Positions 33,160 through 44,254 of a DNA stretch of 64,000 bases are shown piece after piece (within the stretch, counting starts at the first letter, position 1; every line of letters starts with the position of its first letter). The position numbers and the translations under genes were made by a program. Source of the DNA: Chrysemys picta bellii (taxonomy: Eukaryota; Chordata; Testudines; Emydidae); the NCBI RefSeq assembly GCF_011386835.1, contig NC_088791.1, positions 31,098,998-31,162,997 of the forward strand. The letters are read 5' to 3'. Below the pieces are notes generated by a model. It did not search any database and was not told the DNA's origin. It saw only the letters and a list, made by a program, of their open reading frames with translations.

Positions 33160-34250
33160 TGGTGGTGGTAAAGAGGCCACCAGGTTAATTATGTATCTGC
33201 ATAGACCCAAAGTCACTGAACCGTGTATTTAAAAGGTGCCACTATCCACTGCCCACAATTGATGACATCATGCCAGAATTTCCCAAAGCCGGAATCTTTA
33301 TGGTCTGATGGGAGGAATGGGTTTTGGTACATAGGCCTGGATAAAGAGTCCAGCATGCTGACAACCTTTGCAACACCATTTGGTCACTACAGATGTCTGC
33401 ATATGCTGATGGGCATAAGCCCCAAACCAGAGGTGTTCCAGAGAAGACTCACTGAAATGCTGGAAGAACTGCCTGTAGGTGAAAAGAGTAATGATACAGA
33501 AGGTGAACAAGACCATAACAGAAAATTACAAGCTTTTCTACAGCGATGCAAGTCAAGAACATAAAACTGAACTAAAATAAAAAAGCAACTGAAACAGCAT
33601 GAGATGACATGCATTGGACATCTGCTTACAGCAGAGGGACTGAAAGCAGATCCCAACAATATCAAAGCAGTCAGAGACATGCCAGTTCCAGTGCATGGGG
33701 GTTCAGCCTTTATAGGAATGATAAATTTTCTGACCAAGTTCTCTTCACACCTGGCGGCGGCACCAGTGGAACCCATTCATTAGCTCACAAGGCAGGATGT
33801 TGATTGGGACTGGACAGGTCCCCAACAGCAAGCACTTGACATGCTGAAACAAATGATAACAGATGCCCCTTTCCTGAAGTACTACCAATTAGGAGAGTCA
33901 CTGAGAATCCAGTGTGATGCATTGGAGAAAGGATTGGATGTAGCTCTTTTGCAGGAACAGACGGTTGCTTGTGTCAGCAGAGCCCTGCCAGAGACTGAAC
34001 AGGGTTATACCCAAATAGAAAAAGAGCTCCTGGCTTTGGTATTTGGAGTGGAACAATTCTATCAGTACACCTGTGTCCACCCAGTAATAGTGCAGTCAGA
34101 CCACAAACTTCTAGAGGCAATCATGACAAAGTGCCATCTTAATGCTCCAAAGAGATTGCAGCGCATGTTGATGAGCCAGTGATACCAGGTCGAGATCAGA
34201 TATTTCTAGGACAATTATTGGTGTTTGCTGACACCCTGAGCAAGGCATAC
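33160..34250 (+). pseudogene. Ty3/Gypsy reverse transcriptase and RNase H, decayed
   Basis: Ordered + blocks: RT GFWYIGLDKESSMLTTFATP and FGHYRCLHMLMGISPKPEVF (GFWQ.KLD..SS.LTTF.TPFGRYR.L.MPFG motif), then HLLTAEGLKADPNNIKAV and INFLTKFSSHLA (RT thumb/connection), then RNase H with IQCDALEKGLDVALLQ (first Asp of D-A/S-x-x-x-G-x-G), CVSRALPETEQGYTQIEKEL and FYQYTCVHPVIVQSDHKLLE. Stops and frameshifts separate the blocks. The RT catalytic YxDD segment is lost. It is similar to the K02A2.6-type Gypsy elements common in vertebrates. Confidence 0.85.
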
Positions 34251-34629
34251 AAATGATTTGGGGAAAGAGGATTGGGACATAGTGCAGAATGTTAATGGAT
34301 TTAATCTCCCAGTTTTAACAGCAAAGTTGATGGAAATCAGAGACTACAGTTCCCCTACAGGCCATCAAGGAAAGACCTAGTGAAGGCCCATGACGATGTT
34401 TTAAGGAAAAGTGGCCTAAAGTGAGGTCAGAGACCTGGCACAAGACTGCTAGACTATTATTGGACTACATTCTGACTTACCCCAAAAGGAGTCAGACTAA
34501 ACATGACCTGGCCAGAGAGCTGGGTCACAAGACAAAAGGGGACCACCAGCAAAGCTGAATGGCCAGTCAGGGGGCTACACAAAGAAAAAAACTCTACAAT
34601 GCTCACCCAGCCATGAGGGTGCACACAGG

Positions 34630-35445
34630 CTGGTGAGTCACTTTGCCACAAGTGGTGGGGAACATAGGCACCTTTCCAGCCCCAAGGAAGAGTCTGATGC
34701 CGGAAAAAAAATCAACTTTACACCCTTGACTGGAGTCGAGTGGGAGTCTAGAAGCCAGACAGATCTGGATCAACTACTAAGAGGACTGACAGAGGAACAG
34801 TTGTTACAACAGATAGTACAGCAGCAATGACTGATGCAATTAGTCATCATCCAGCAGCAGAGACTGATGCAGGAGATACAGGTAATTCAGTAATCGTTGG
34901 AGACGAGGGGGGACTTCATGGTTGTTGCTACGAATGGCCCCCACCAGTTCTTTTCTTACAGACAATTGGGTCACCTCCGTGGCAGCAACACTGGTATATT
35001 CTCTATGTACAGACAGGTATGGACAGTGGGCATGTAAGCAAGGCCCTGCTAAGATGATTGTCCCCAGGCAAGTTAATAGGACAGAAGCAGTCAGGTTAGT
35101 TGACTCTGCGTGCAAACAGACTTTGGTCAGGGATCAGCTGATCAGTGTGAAAGGGGTCCCCAGAGAAACCATTTTCCCACAATGTGTCCACAGGGCCATG
35201 AAACCCTATTCTCGCCAGCAAGTAGAGCTGACTGTAGGGAAGCACATCGTGACTCTTGTGGCAGGACTGACCCTAAAACTATCTTATTTGGTCATCCTGG
35301 GCTGGGATTGGGAATCCCTGAGAGAAGTGTTGAAGGAGTTCAATGACCATTTGTCAGAAGAAGCCCCAGAGATCCAGGGGATGGCCAACCAGGAACCCAT
35401 AAAACTAGTGGGGCTTGGAGAAGAACAGGAAACTGGCAAGGGACA
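34630..35445 (+). pseudogene. Second Ty3/Gypsy: gag end and aspartic protease, decayed
   Basis: A Gln-rich gag coil (EEQLLQQIVQQQ, 34795-34830) is followed by a worn zinc knuckle (TGMDSGHVSK, near 35015) and a retropepsin-like domain: VRLVDSACKQTLVRDQLI near 35092-35145 (the active-site D-S/T-G reads D-S-A) and SYLVILGWDWESL near 35283-35320 (ILG.D motif). It is a different family from the gag at 31210. Just upstream (34260-34630) is leader- or LTR-like sequence. Confidence 0.7.
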
Positions 35446-36215
35446 TTTTAAAATCAGTGGGTCCAGATAACTTGCATTCAAGAGTTTTGAAAGAGCTGGC
35501 TGAGGAGCTCTCTAGACTGTTAATGTTGATTTTCAATAAGTCCTGGAACACAGGACATTTCAGAAAGCTGGATGTTAAAAAAAAATGGGTAAACAGAATG
35601 ACCTGGATAATTATAGGCCTGCCAGTCTGACATTGATCCTGGGCAAGATAGTGGAGAAGTGGTTGTTACGGGACTTGATTAATAAAGATGTAAAGGAGGG
35701 ATAATATAATTAATGCCAATCAACATGGGTCTATAGAAAACTGACCAGTAAAACTAACTTGATATCTTCTTTTGATAAGATGATAAGTTTGGTTGATAAA
35801 GATAATAGTGTTGATGTAATATACTTAGACTGCTGTAAGGCACTTGACTTGGTACCTCATGACATTTTGATTTAAAAACTAGTAAGATATCAAATTAACA
35901 TGGCACACATTAAAAGGTGGCTAACTGATAGCTCTCAAAATGTAACTGTAAACAGGGAATCATCACCGAATAGGTGTGTTTCTACTTCCCACAGGAATCA
36001 ATTCTTGGCTCTACACTATTTAACATTTTTATTAATGATCTGGAAGAAAATGTAAAATCATCACTGATAAAGTTTGCAGGTGACACAAAAATTCAGGGAG
36101 TGGTAAATAATGAAGAGGACAGGTCACTGATATAGAGTGATCTGGATCAATTGGTAAACTGGGTGCAAGCAAATAATGTGTGTGTTAGTACTGCCAAATG
36201 TAAATGCATACATCT
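35446..36215 (+). pseudogene. Old CR1/L3-like LINE, 5' half of a split copy
   Basis: Heavily mutated ORF2: KSVGPDNLHSRVLKELAEE (the K.PGPD.I.. block), FNKSWNTG, then worn FINDLEENVKSS-like and FAGDTKIQG-like active-site remains, and NNVCVSTAKCKCIH. The sequence stops at about 36215, where a young CR1 is inserted, and resumes at 39358. Confidence 0.75.
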
Positions 36216-36221
36216 GTCACC

Positions 36222-36361
36222 AGGAAGGCTTTGGCTTCCTAGACCATGGAATGCTATTCGAGGAAGGACTGCTAGGCAGAGATGGCGTTCACCTTTCGAG
36301 GAGAGGAAAGACCCTATTCGGACACAGACTGGCTAACCTAGTGAGGAGGGCTTTAAACTAG
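36222..36361 (+). pseudogene. CR1 ORF1 C-terminus (SGNH/esterase-like end)
   Basis: The frame gives GFGFLDHGMLFEEGLLGR, then DGVHLSRRGKTLFGHRLANL and VRRALN, ending TAG at 36359. The D-x-x-H of DGVH corresponds to block V of SGNH hydrolases, the esterase domain found in ORF1 of CR1 elements. Everything upstream (GDS and GTND blocks) is missing by 5' truncation. The next reading unit starts six bases later. Confidence 0.7.
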
Positions 36362-36366
36362 GTTCG

Positions 36367-39263
36367 ATGGGGACAGGTGAGCAAAGCCCACAGGTAAGTG
36401 GGGAACATGGAGACCGGGGAGATGGGTCGGAAACGAGAGGGAGTGTGGGCTATATTGGCAGAGAGAAAGGAGAGTCAGGACAAAACTGGGAGGAAAGATC
36501 AAACCAGTATCTTAGATGCCTATATACAAATGCGAGAAGTATGGGGAATAAGCAGGAAGAACTGGAAGTGCTAATAAATAAATACAACTATGACATTGTT
36601 GGCATCACTGAAACTTGGTGGGATAATACACATGATTGGAATGTTGGTGTGGATGGGTACAGCTTGCTCAGGAAGGATAGACAGGGGAAAAAGGGAGGAG
36701 GTGTTGCCTTATATATTAAAAATGTACACACTTGGACTGAGGTAGAGATGGACATAGGAGACGGAAGTGTTGAGAGTCTCTGGGTTAGGCAAAAAACAAG
36801 GGAGATGTCATGCTAGGAGTCTACTACAGGCCACCTAACCAGGTGGAAGAGGTGGATGAGGCTTTTTTCAAGCAACTAACAAAATCATCCAAAGCCCAAG
36901 ATTTGGTGGTGATGGGGGACTTCAACTATCCGGATATATGTTGGGAAAATAACACAGCGGGGCACAGACTATCCAACAAATTCTTGGACTGCATTGGAGA
37001 CAACTTTTTATTTCAGAAGGTTGAAAAAGCTACTAGGGGGGAAGCTGTTCTAGACTTGATTTTAACAAATAGGGAGGAACTCGTTGAGAATGTGAAAGTA
37101 GAAGGCAGCCTGGGTGAAAGTGATCATGAAATCATAGAGTTTGCAATTCTAAGGAAGGGTAGAAGGGAGAACAGCAAAATAGAGACAATGGATTTCAGGA
37201 AGGCAGATTTTGGGAAGCTCAGAGAGCTGATAGGTAAGGTCCCATGGGAATCAAGACTGAGGGGAAAAACAACTGAGGAGAGTTGGTAGTTTTTCAAAGG
37301 GACACTATTAAGGGCCCAAAAGCAAGCTATTCCGCTGGTTAGGAAAGATAGAAAATGTGGCAAAAGACCACCTTGGCTTAACCACGAGATCTTGCACGAT
37401 CTAAAAAATAAAAAGGAGTCATATAAAAAATGGAAACTAGGACAGATTACAAAGGATGAATATAGGCAAACAACACAGGAATGCAGGGGCAAGATTAGAA
37501 AGGCAAAGGCACAAAATGAGCTCAAACTAGCTACGGGAATAAAAGGAAACAAGAAGACTTTTTATCAATACATTAGAAGCAAGAGGAAGACCAAAGACAG
37601 GGTAGGCCCACTGCTTAGTGAAGAGGGAGAAACAGTAACAGGAAACTTGGAAATGGCAGAGATGCTTAATGACTTCTTTGTTTCGGTCTTCACAGAGAAG
37701 TCTGAAGGAATGCCTAACATAGTGAATACTAATGGGAAGGGGGTAGGTTTAGCAGATAAAATAAAAAAAGAACAAGTTAAAAATCACTTAGAAAAGTTAG
37801 ATGCCTGCAAGTCACCCGGGCCTGATGAAATGCATCCTAGAATACTCAAGGAGCTAATAGAGGAGGTATCTGAGCCTCTAGCTATTATCTTTGGAAAGTC
37901 ATGGGAGATGGGAGAGATTCCAGAAGACTGGAAAAGGGCAAATATAGTGCCCATCTATAAAAAGGGAAATAAAAACAACCCAGGAAACTACAGACCAGTT
38001 AGTTTAACTTCTGTGCCAGGGAAGATAATGGAGCAAGTAATTAAGGAAATCATCTGCAAACACTTGGAAGGTGGTAAGGTGATAGGGAACAGCCAGCATG
38101 GATTTGTGAAGAACAAATCATGTCAAATCAATCTGATAGCTTTCTTTGATAGGATAACGAACCTTGTGGATAAGGGTGAAGCGGTGGATGTGGTATACCT
38201 AGACTTTAGTAAGGCATTTGATACGGTCTCGCATGATATTCTTATCGATAAACTAGGCAAATACAATTTAGATGGGGCTACTATAAGGTGGGTGCATAAC
38301 TGGCTGGATAACCGTACTCAGAGAGTTGTTATTAATGGTTCCCAATCCTGCTGGAAAGGCGTAACGAGTGGGGTACCGCAGGGGTCTGTTTTGGGACCGG
38401 CTCTGTTCAATATCTTCATCAACGACTTAGATATTGGCATAGAAAGTACGCTTATTAAGTTTGCGGATGATACCAAACTGGGAGGGATTGCAACTACTTT
38501 GGAGGACAGGGTCATAATTCAAAATGATCTGGACAAATTGGAGAAATGGTCTGAGTTAAACAGGATGAAGTTTAACAAAGACAAATGCAAAGTGCTCCAC
38601 TTAGGAAGGAAAAATCAATTTCACACATACAGAATGGGAAAAGACTGTCTAGGAAGGAGTACGGCAGAAAGGGATCTAGGGGTTATAGTGGACCACAAGC
38701 TAAATATGAGTCAACAGTGTGATGCTGTTGCAAAAAAAGCAAACATGATTCTGGGATGTATTAACAGGTGTGTTGTGAGCAAGACACGAGAAGTCATTCT
38801 TCCGCTCTACTCTGCTCTGGTTAGGCCTCAGCTGGAGTATTGTGTCCAGTTCTGGGCGCCGCATTTTAAAAAAGATGTGGAGAAATTGGAAAGGGTCCAA
38901 AGAAGAGCAACAAGAATGATTAAAGGTCTTGAAAACATGACCTATGAAAGAAGGCTGAAAGAATTGGGTTTGTTTAGTTTGGAAAAGAGAAGACTGAGAG
39001 GGGACATGATAGCAGTTTTCAGGTATCTAAAAGGGTGTCATAAGGAGGAGGGAGAGAACTTGTTCACCTTAGCCTCTAAGGATAGAACCAGAAACAATGG
39101 GTTTAAACTGCAGCAAGGGAGATCTAGGTTGGACATTAGGAAAAAGTTCCTAACTGTCAGGGTGGTTAAACACTGGAACAAATTGCCTAGGGAGGTTGTG
39201 GAATCTCCGTCTCTGGAGATATTTAAGAGTAGGTTAGATAAATGTCTATCAGGGATGGTCTAG
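36367..39263 (+). pseudogene. CR1 ORF2: APE endonuclease and reverse transcriptase (one frameshift, one nonsense)
   Basis: ORF2 nicks target DNA and reverse-transcribes CR1 RNA. An APE-type endonuclease is seen in order: LRCLYTNARSMGNK, DIVGITETWWD (catalytic Glu), [19 protein letters not shown] (D-x-N) and ESDHEII (S-D-H). A 1-nt deletion near 36795 shifts the frame, and TAG at 37287 interrupts ESW-stop-FFKG. From 37290 to 39263 the frame is open: [50 protein letters not shown] (first RT Asp), [20 protein letters not shown], then FADDTKLGG with the Asp pair at 38466-38471, and the [21 protein letters not shown]-terminal domain. It ends LDKCLSGMV. Only two lesions separate it from an open ORF2. 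Confidence 0.9.
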
Positions 39264-39357
39264 ACAGTATTTGGTCCTGCCATGCGGGCAGGGGACTGGA
39301 CTCGATGACCTCTCGAGGTCCCTTTCGAGTCCTAGAATCTATGACTCTATGAATCTA

Positions 39358-40070
39358 GGACAAAGAATGCAGAACATAAATACAGGATGGGAGACTATCC
39401 TGGAAGGCAGTGACACTGAAAAATTTTTGGGGGTCCTGATGGATAATCCAGGCCAGAAGAGCTAATGCAATCCTGGGATGCATAAACAGGGGAATCTCAA
39501 ATAGGAGTAGTGAGGTTATTTTACCTCTGTGTTTGTGTGACTGATGCTGGAATACTGTATCTGGTTCTGGTGTCAACAATTCAAGAAGGATTTTGCTAAA
39601 CTGGAGAGAGTTCAGAGTTGATGCCGGAGAATGACTAAAGATTAGAAAACATGTATTATAGTGATAGTTTCAAGGAGTTCAATCTATTTAGCTTAACAAA
39701 GAGAAGGCTAAGGGGTGACTTGATTACAATATATAAATACTTACATGAGGAACAAACATTTTATAATGGGCTTTTCAATCTAGCAGAGAAAGGCATAATA
39801 GTAGCCAATGGCTAGAAGTTGAAGCTAGGCAAATTCTGACTGGAAATAAGGTGTGCATTTTTAACAGTCAGAGTAATTAACCATTGAAACAGTTTACCAA
39901 GGGTTGTGCTGGATTCTTCTTCACTGACCATTTTAAAATAAAGATGGGATGTTTTTCTAATAGATATGCTCTAGGAATTATTTTGGGGAAGTTCTATGGC
40001 CTGTGTTATACAGGAGGTCAAACCAGATAATCAAAATTGTCCCTCTTGCTTTTGGAATCTATGAATCTAT
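39358..40070 (+). pseudogene. Old CR1/L3-like LINE, 3' half of the split copy
   Basis: Resumes after the young CR1 with TKNAEHKYRMG, RLENMYYSDSFKEFNLFSLT, KRRLRGDLITIYKYLHEE and FLTVRVINH blocks, many stops, and a 3' end GGAATCTATGAATCTATGA near 40055-40070. Joined to 35446-36215 it reads as one element. Confidence 0.75.
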
Positions 40071-40189
40071 GACCTCCAGTCCCTCAGAGTCTTTCACATT
40101 CTTGGCAATTGGAGGCCCAGAGGCTGCCCTGCTGTCAGAAATCAATATCCTGACTCATGACATCAGTTTCATTAGTAAACAAAAAATTG

Positions 40190-40900
40190 ACCAGACACTA
40201 AACCTTATGAACAACTGGCAATAGTAAACAGGGAAGATTGAGGATATCCAGCAAGATGAACAATAACCCCATTTCAAGATCAGAGAATAATGAATATATT
40301 GCTAGGGACTGGATGATGGCTGTGAGATGCCTCTGATGATCCTCCCAGCAGCTGCTATATATGAGTAAGTTATCCAGGTAGGCCACCATACTGGCTGTGA
40401 AGTCAAAGTAACCAGACCATAAGTCACTGAAAAGTCACCACTACCCCCATTTAGACTGAACAGCATCATGCAGAACTGATAAAGCCCAAAAGGTGTAGAA
40501 AGGACAGTCTTTTCATGGGACTCTGATGTTAACAGAATTTGCCAGTAGTCTTCAGTGAGCACAAAGATGGAAATGTAACTCGTCCACCCTTGGCATGGGC
40601 TAGGAATCACATTTAGATATGGAATTCACCATGTGAAAGTAGATGCAAAATCATGCTGTACTCTTTGGATTAGGCACAAGCATCATGGGGCTCCTCCACT
40701 CACCACATGATTCTTTCATCACCTTCAGGTCCAACATGGCCTGGAGTTCCTTCCAGACAACCTCCCACATTTTGCAGGAGAGCAGCCAAAGCCCCTCTCA
40801 AATGCATTGCTCAGGTGTCATCTCAATATGATGATAGGATATGTGAGTTTGCAAGCAGCTATCATCCACGTCTCTCTGTAATGACATTACCGTTTGTCAT
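40190..40900 (-). pseudogene. Ty3/Gypsy reverse transcriptase fragment, minus strand
   Basis: Minus-strand frames give DYWQILLTSESHEKTVLSTP and FGLYQFCMMLFSL (the GYWQ...E...KTAF.TPFGLYQF.VMPFGL motif, 40480-40600) and, further along, MVAYLDNLLIYSSCWEDHQR (the YxDD box as YLDN, 40330-40389). Frameshifts lie between the blocks. It is separate from the + Gypsy copies at 31-35 kb. Confidence 0.75.
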
Positions 40901-40904
40901 TAGC

Positions 40905-41178
40905 ACGATTCATTACCCCTTCTTTGCAGTTCTTCAAAGATTGCGCCATGGTTCATATCCAAGTCAAGTTTACTTAGTTTAATTTTTGTCATACTACCTT
41001 AATCCAAAAAGAACTTGACTGCTTTTTAACTTTATCCTGAATGCAGGGTGGCTAGCATGACCATTAGCCCCCAAAAAGTCTGTGAGCATCAATAGATCAA
41101 AGACCTACCTGTTGGCAGCCACCAATACTCTTGGCAGAAAAATATCTTTCCGAACGATAGCTACTTTTGCTTTAAAGA
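40905..41178. other. Intergenic, nothing recognised
   Basis: Short gap between the Gypsy RT fragment and the GC-rich MITE. No motif is visible. Confidence 0.5.
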
Positions 41179-41186
41179 TTCTAAGA

Positions 41187-42057
41187 CAGTGGAGGGCAAT
41201 CTGGCCCGTGGGATTGCCAGCCCTGTGGCACAGCAGGGCTAAGGCATGCTCCCTGCTTTCCCTGGCCCTGCGCCACTCCCAGAAGCAGCCGGCTCCATGT
41301 CCCTACGGCCCCTGGGGGAGGGCGGACAGAGGGCTCCATGCGTTGCCCTTGCCTGCAGGCACTGCCCCCCGCAGCTCCCATTGGCTGGGAACAGGGACCC
41401 GTAGCCAATGGGAGCTTTGGGGGTGGTACCCAAAGGTAAGGGCAATGCACGGCAGAGCCACCTGCCCCACCACACCCCCAGGAGCCACTGCCAGACATGT
41501 TGACCATTTCTGGGAGCGGCGCGGGGCCAGGACAGGCAGGGAGCCTGCCTTAGCCCCTCTGCGTGCCGCTGCCACCCTGGAGCTGCTCAAGGTAAGTGGT
41601 GCCGGGCTGGAGCCTGCACCCCGAACCTCTTCTGCACCCCACACCCCAACCCCCTGCCATAGCTCCCTAAGCCCCTGCCACACCCCTCCTGCACCCCAAT
41701 CCCTTGCCCTGAGCCCCCTCCCACACTCCGCACTCCCTCCTGCACCCGAACCTCCTGCTCTGAGCCCCCTCCCTCACTCTGCACACCCTCCTGCACCCCA
41801 ACCCCCTGCCCTGAGCCCTCTGCCGCACCCCTCCTACACCCAACCTCCTGCCCTGAGCCCCCTCCTGCATTCCGCACCCCCTGCATCCCAACCACTTGCC
41901 TTGAGCCCCTTTACTGCACAGCACACACCGCACCCCCTCCCACACTCCGCACTCCCTCCCACACCCCAACCCCCTGCCCCAGCCCTACATTCATGGCCCT
42001 GCATACAATTTCCCTACCCAGATGTGGCCCTTGGGCCAAAAGGTTTGCCCACCTCTG
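41187..42057. mobile_element. GC-rich hAT-like MITE, 871 bp
   Basis: The ends are CAGTGGAGGGCAATCTGG and AGGTTTGCCCACCTCTG, with 8-bp flanks TTCTAAGA (41179-41186) and CTCTAAGA (42058-42065), one mismatch. At 41373-41416 a 14-bp inverted repeat AGCTCCCATTGGCT/AGCCAATGGGAGCT contains paired CCAAT boxes. From about 41600 to 41960 lies a degenerate minisatellite of CCCCTCCTGCACCCCAACC-like units about 30-40 bp long. The 335-codon frame across it is low-complexity Pro/Leu and not a gene. Confidence 0.9.
41600..41960. repeat. C-rich degenerate minisatellite inside MITE
   Basis: Repeated units built on CCTGCACCCCAACCCCCTG and CCCTGAGCCCCCTCC, with variable length. The same motif in reverse complement (GGGGTGCAGGAGGGGGCTC) fills the MITE at 46112-46956. 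Confidence 0.75.
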
Positions 42058-42119
42058 CTCTAAGAGATGGAAGATCCACCATGCCCTAGGTAAAGGTTAA
42101 GTATAATCACAATTAAAAA

Positions 42120-43010
42120 TTATTTCTAGTTCAATTTGTTTAGATTCAGTTTCTCCCACTGGATTTTGTTGTGCCTTTGTCTGCTAAATTAAAGTCTTCT
42201 ACTATCTGAACTCTTTTACCCATGTTAGGTGCTCATTGACTGACTGTGAGCAAGTCACCTCCTAACCTTTTCTTTGGAACTCTATATAGATTGAGCTCCT
42301 TTAGTTTCTACCTGTGAGGCAGGTTGTCCAGATCTTGAAGCATTCTTATAGTTCTTGCCTGAGCCTTTATAATTTTTCAACATCATTGTTGAAGTGTGAA
42401 TACCAGAACTGAACACTGTATTCCAGTAATGCTTCCACTAAGGGCAAATTCAGTGGTAACAATAGCTCCCTACTTCTAGTCAACATTCTTCTGTTTATAC
42501 ATCCAAGAACCACATTTGCTCTTAGCCACTGCACTGAACTGTAAACTCATGTGCACTTCACCATAATCTCAAGTCTTTTTCTTAGTCACTACTTTCCAAA
42601 ATACAGACCTATATTCTATAAATATGACCTTTTTTCTTGATCCCTAGCTGTATGATCTTGCATTAATTACATTAAAAGACATATTCAAGCAAGCCCAGCT
42701 TACCACGTGATCCAGATCGCTCTGTAGAACTGACTTATCTTTATCATTCCACCAATTTTTGTCTTCTGCAAACTTTACTAGCAATTATCATTAATAAATA
42801 TATTGAATTACATTAGACCAGGAGCAGATTCCTATAGAACTCCACTAGAAATGGCCTCACTGGATGATGTCCCATGTAGAATTATTGATTGGGTTCTAAT
42901 ACATTTAACATGTGCTGCACTGATTTTTTGTATAGAGCTAATTGTCATTTTGTGAGAAACTGTTTCAAATGCTTAACTAATATCCAGATGTAGAACATTG
43001 CATTCTCTTC
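42120..43010 (-). pseudogene. CR1/L3-like LINE, 3' portion, minus strand, old
   Basis: The minus-strand arrangement matches the 3' half of a CR1-like ORF2 plus UTR. The clearest block on + is GTCTTCTGCAAACTTTACTA (near 42763-42782), reverse complement of the FADD region found at the equivalent place in the minus CR1 at 12170, followed by the TCCACTAG block (PxGTPL region). Decay is heavy, with no frame over 60 codons. Confidence 0.55.
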
Positions 43011-43014
43011 ATCC

Positions 43015-43480
43015 ATTAACAGGATCAATCACTCCCTGGAGCTTGAGAACGGAGGATGAGGACTGGCTGCCTTGCAGGTAGAGGGCAGCAAGCACCCTGG
43101 ACAGAGCAGTGCTGTAGACAGAGACCCAGAAAGCTAAAGGCAGGTCCTGGCAGGCTGCAGGGATCTTCAGACTGAGGTCCTGATGCAAGGGTATGTGGGA
43201 AATGGCTAGACTGTGGACTGCAGTTTGCCACTGATGGAAGTGGCTTGACCGTGGACTGCAGTTTGCCACTGAAGGGAGTGGTCAGACAGTAGACTGCAGG
43301 TCCCCCTGGAATGGGGGGGGGAGGACATAGAGTGTGGCACAGCTGGAAGGCAGTGTCACTGGAGAGGATGCCATGGTCCTGGAAGTGATGTGCATTCAGG
43401 AACAGAGGTGACAGTGGTTGAGACACCACCAGAAGAGGGTGCAGCACTAATTCCCCAGACAGTCAGCAGGAGGTGCTGCA
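43015..43480. repeat. LTR-like sequence with short tandem repeat
   Basis: Two and a half units of GTGGACTGCAGTTTGCCACTG occur at about 43205-43290, spaced about 46 bp. The sequence style resembles turtle Gypsy LTRs with internal minisatellites, but I cannot place both ends. Confidence 0.4.
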
Positions 43481-44056
43481 GTGGTAAGTCATGCCCCATC
43501 ACATAGGGTCAGAGTGGGGCTCAGGTATGTACAATCTAGTGGTGCTAATGTGGTCTCAGTACTCTTGAAATCAGCTCTTCTAATATTAACTCACTGTCAG
43601 AGATGGGTAGCTGTTGCATTTAGGTCAGTTGGGAAAAAAGTCCTGAAAGCAAAAGCCTCCTCCATGCAATTGAAGTCTCTCAAGCATGCAGAGCTGGCTA
43701 ATGAAAGATGTAGGGGGACTGTTTTCAGAAAAAGGGACTGCTCTTTGCAGCTACATAGACAAACTCAGCAATTGATGGAGGTAAGCATTAGGCTTCCAAA
43801 TCTTGGTGCCAGAAATCTCTCTCCCTCACTAAGCATTAGTTAAAAGAGGTAGTTTAAAAAAATGTGGCATTATTCTTCAATGATGAACCAAATGACACAG
43901 TATACACATTTGCCACTGTTTTCCTGTACAAAGCAACATGTTGAAAAATGAAATGTAGAAAGATTCCAATGCAATAGGCAGGTATCACAATCCCTACTAT
44001 TAGAGCAGAGTGAATATAATGATCACATCATCAGTTTCAAGTGTATTAAGTAATTA

Positions 44057-44249
44057 GGGGAAGGGATAGCTCAGTGGTTTGAGCATTGGCCTGCTAAACC
44101 CAGGCTTGTGAGTTCAATCCTTGAGGGGGCCACTTAGGGATCTGGGGCAAAATCAGTACTTGGTCCTGCTAGTGAAGGCAGGGGGCTGGACTCAATGACC
44201 TTTCAAGGTCCCTTCCAGTTCTAGGAGATGGGATATCTCCATTAATTTA
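44057..44249 (+). repeat. tRNA-derived turtle SINE, plus strand
   Basis: The unit starts AAGGGATAGCTCAGTGG (A-box-like) with GAGTTCAATCC (B-box-like) about 45 bp further, the tRNA-unrelated CCACTTAGGGATCTGGGGC body, and the GGTCCCTTCCAGTTCTAGG tail similar to CR1/LINE 3' ends. It shares the GAGATGGGATATCTCCATTA ending with the minus copy at 19401-19592. Confidence 0.9.
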
Positions 44250-44254
44250 AAGCA

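Larger units (their letters stand above)
36216..39357 (+). mobile_element. Young CR1 LINE, 5'-truncated, 3.1 kb, nested in older LINE
   Basis: The copy starts within the end of ORF1, carries a nearly complete ORF2 (36367-39263) and a 3' UTR ending GAATCTATGACTCTATGA, the (ATTCTATGA)-like CR1 terminus. CpG dinucleotides are still frequent (for example CTCGATGACCTCTCGAGG), consistent with recent insertion. The old LINE continues on both sides. Confidence 0.9.

Noticed and set aside
41082..42089. A 335-codon open frame on +
   Set aside because: It runs through a GC-rich MITE and its C-rich minisatellite; the product is low-complexity Pro/Leu/Ser without any domain.
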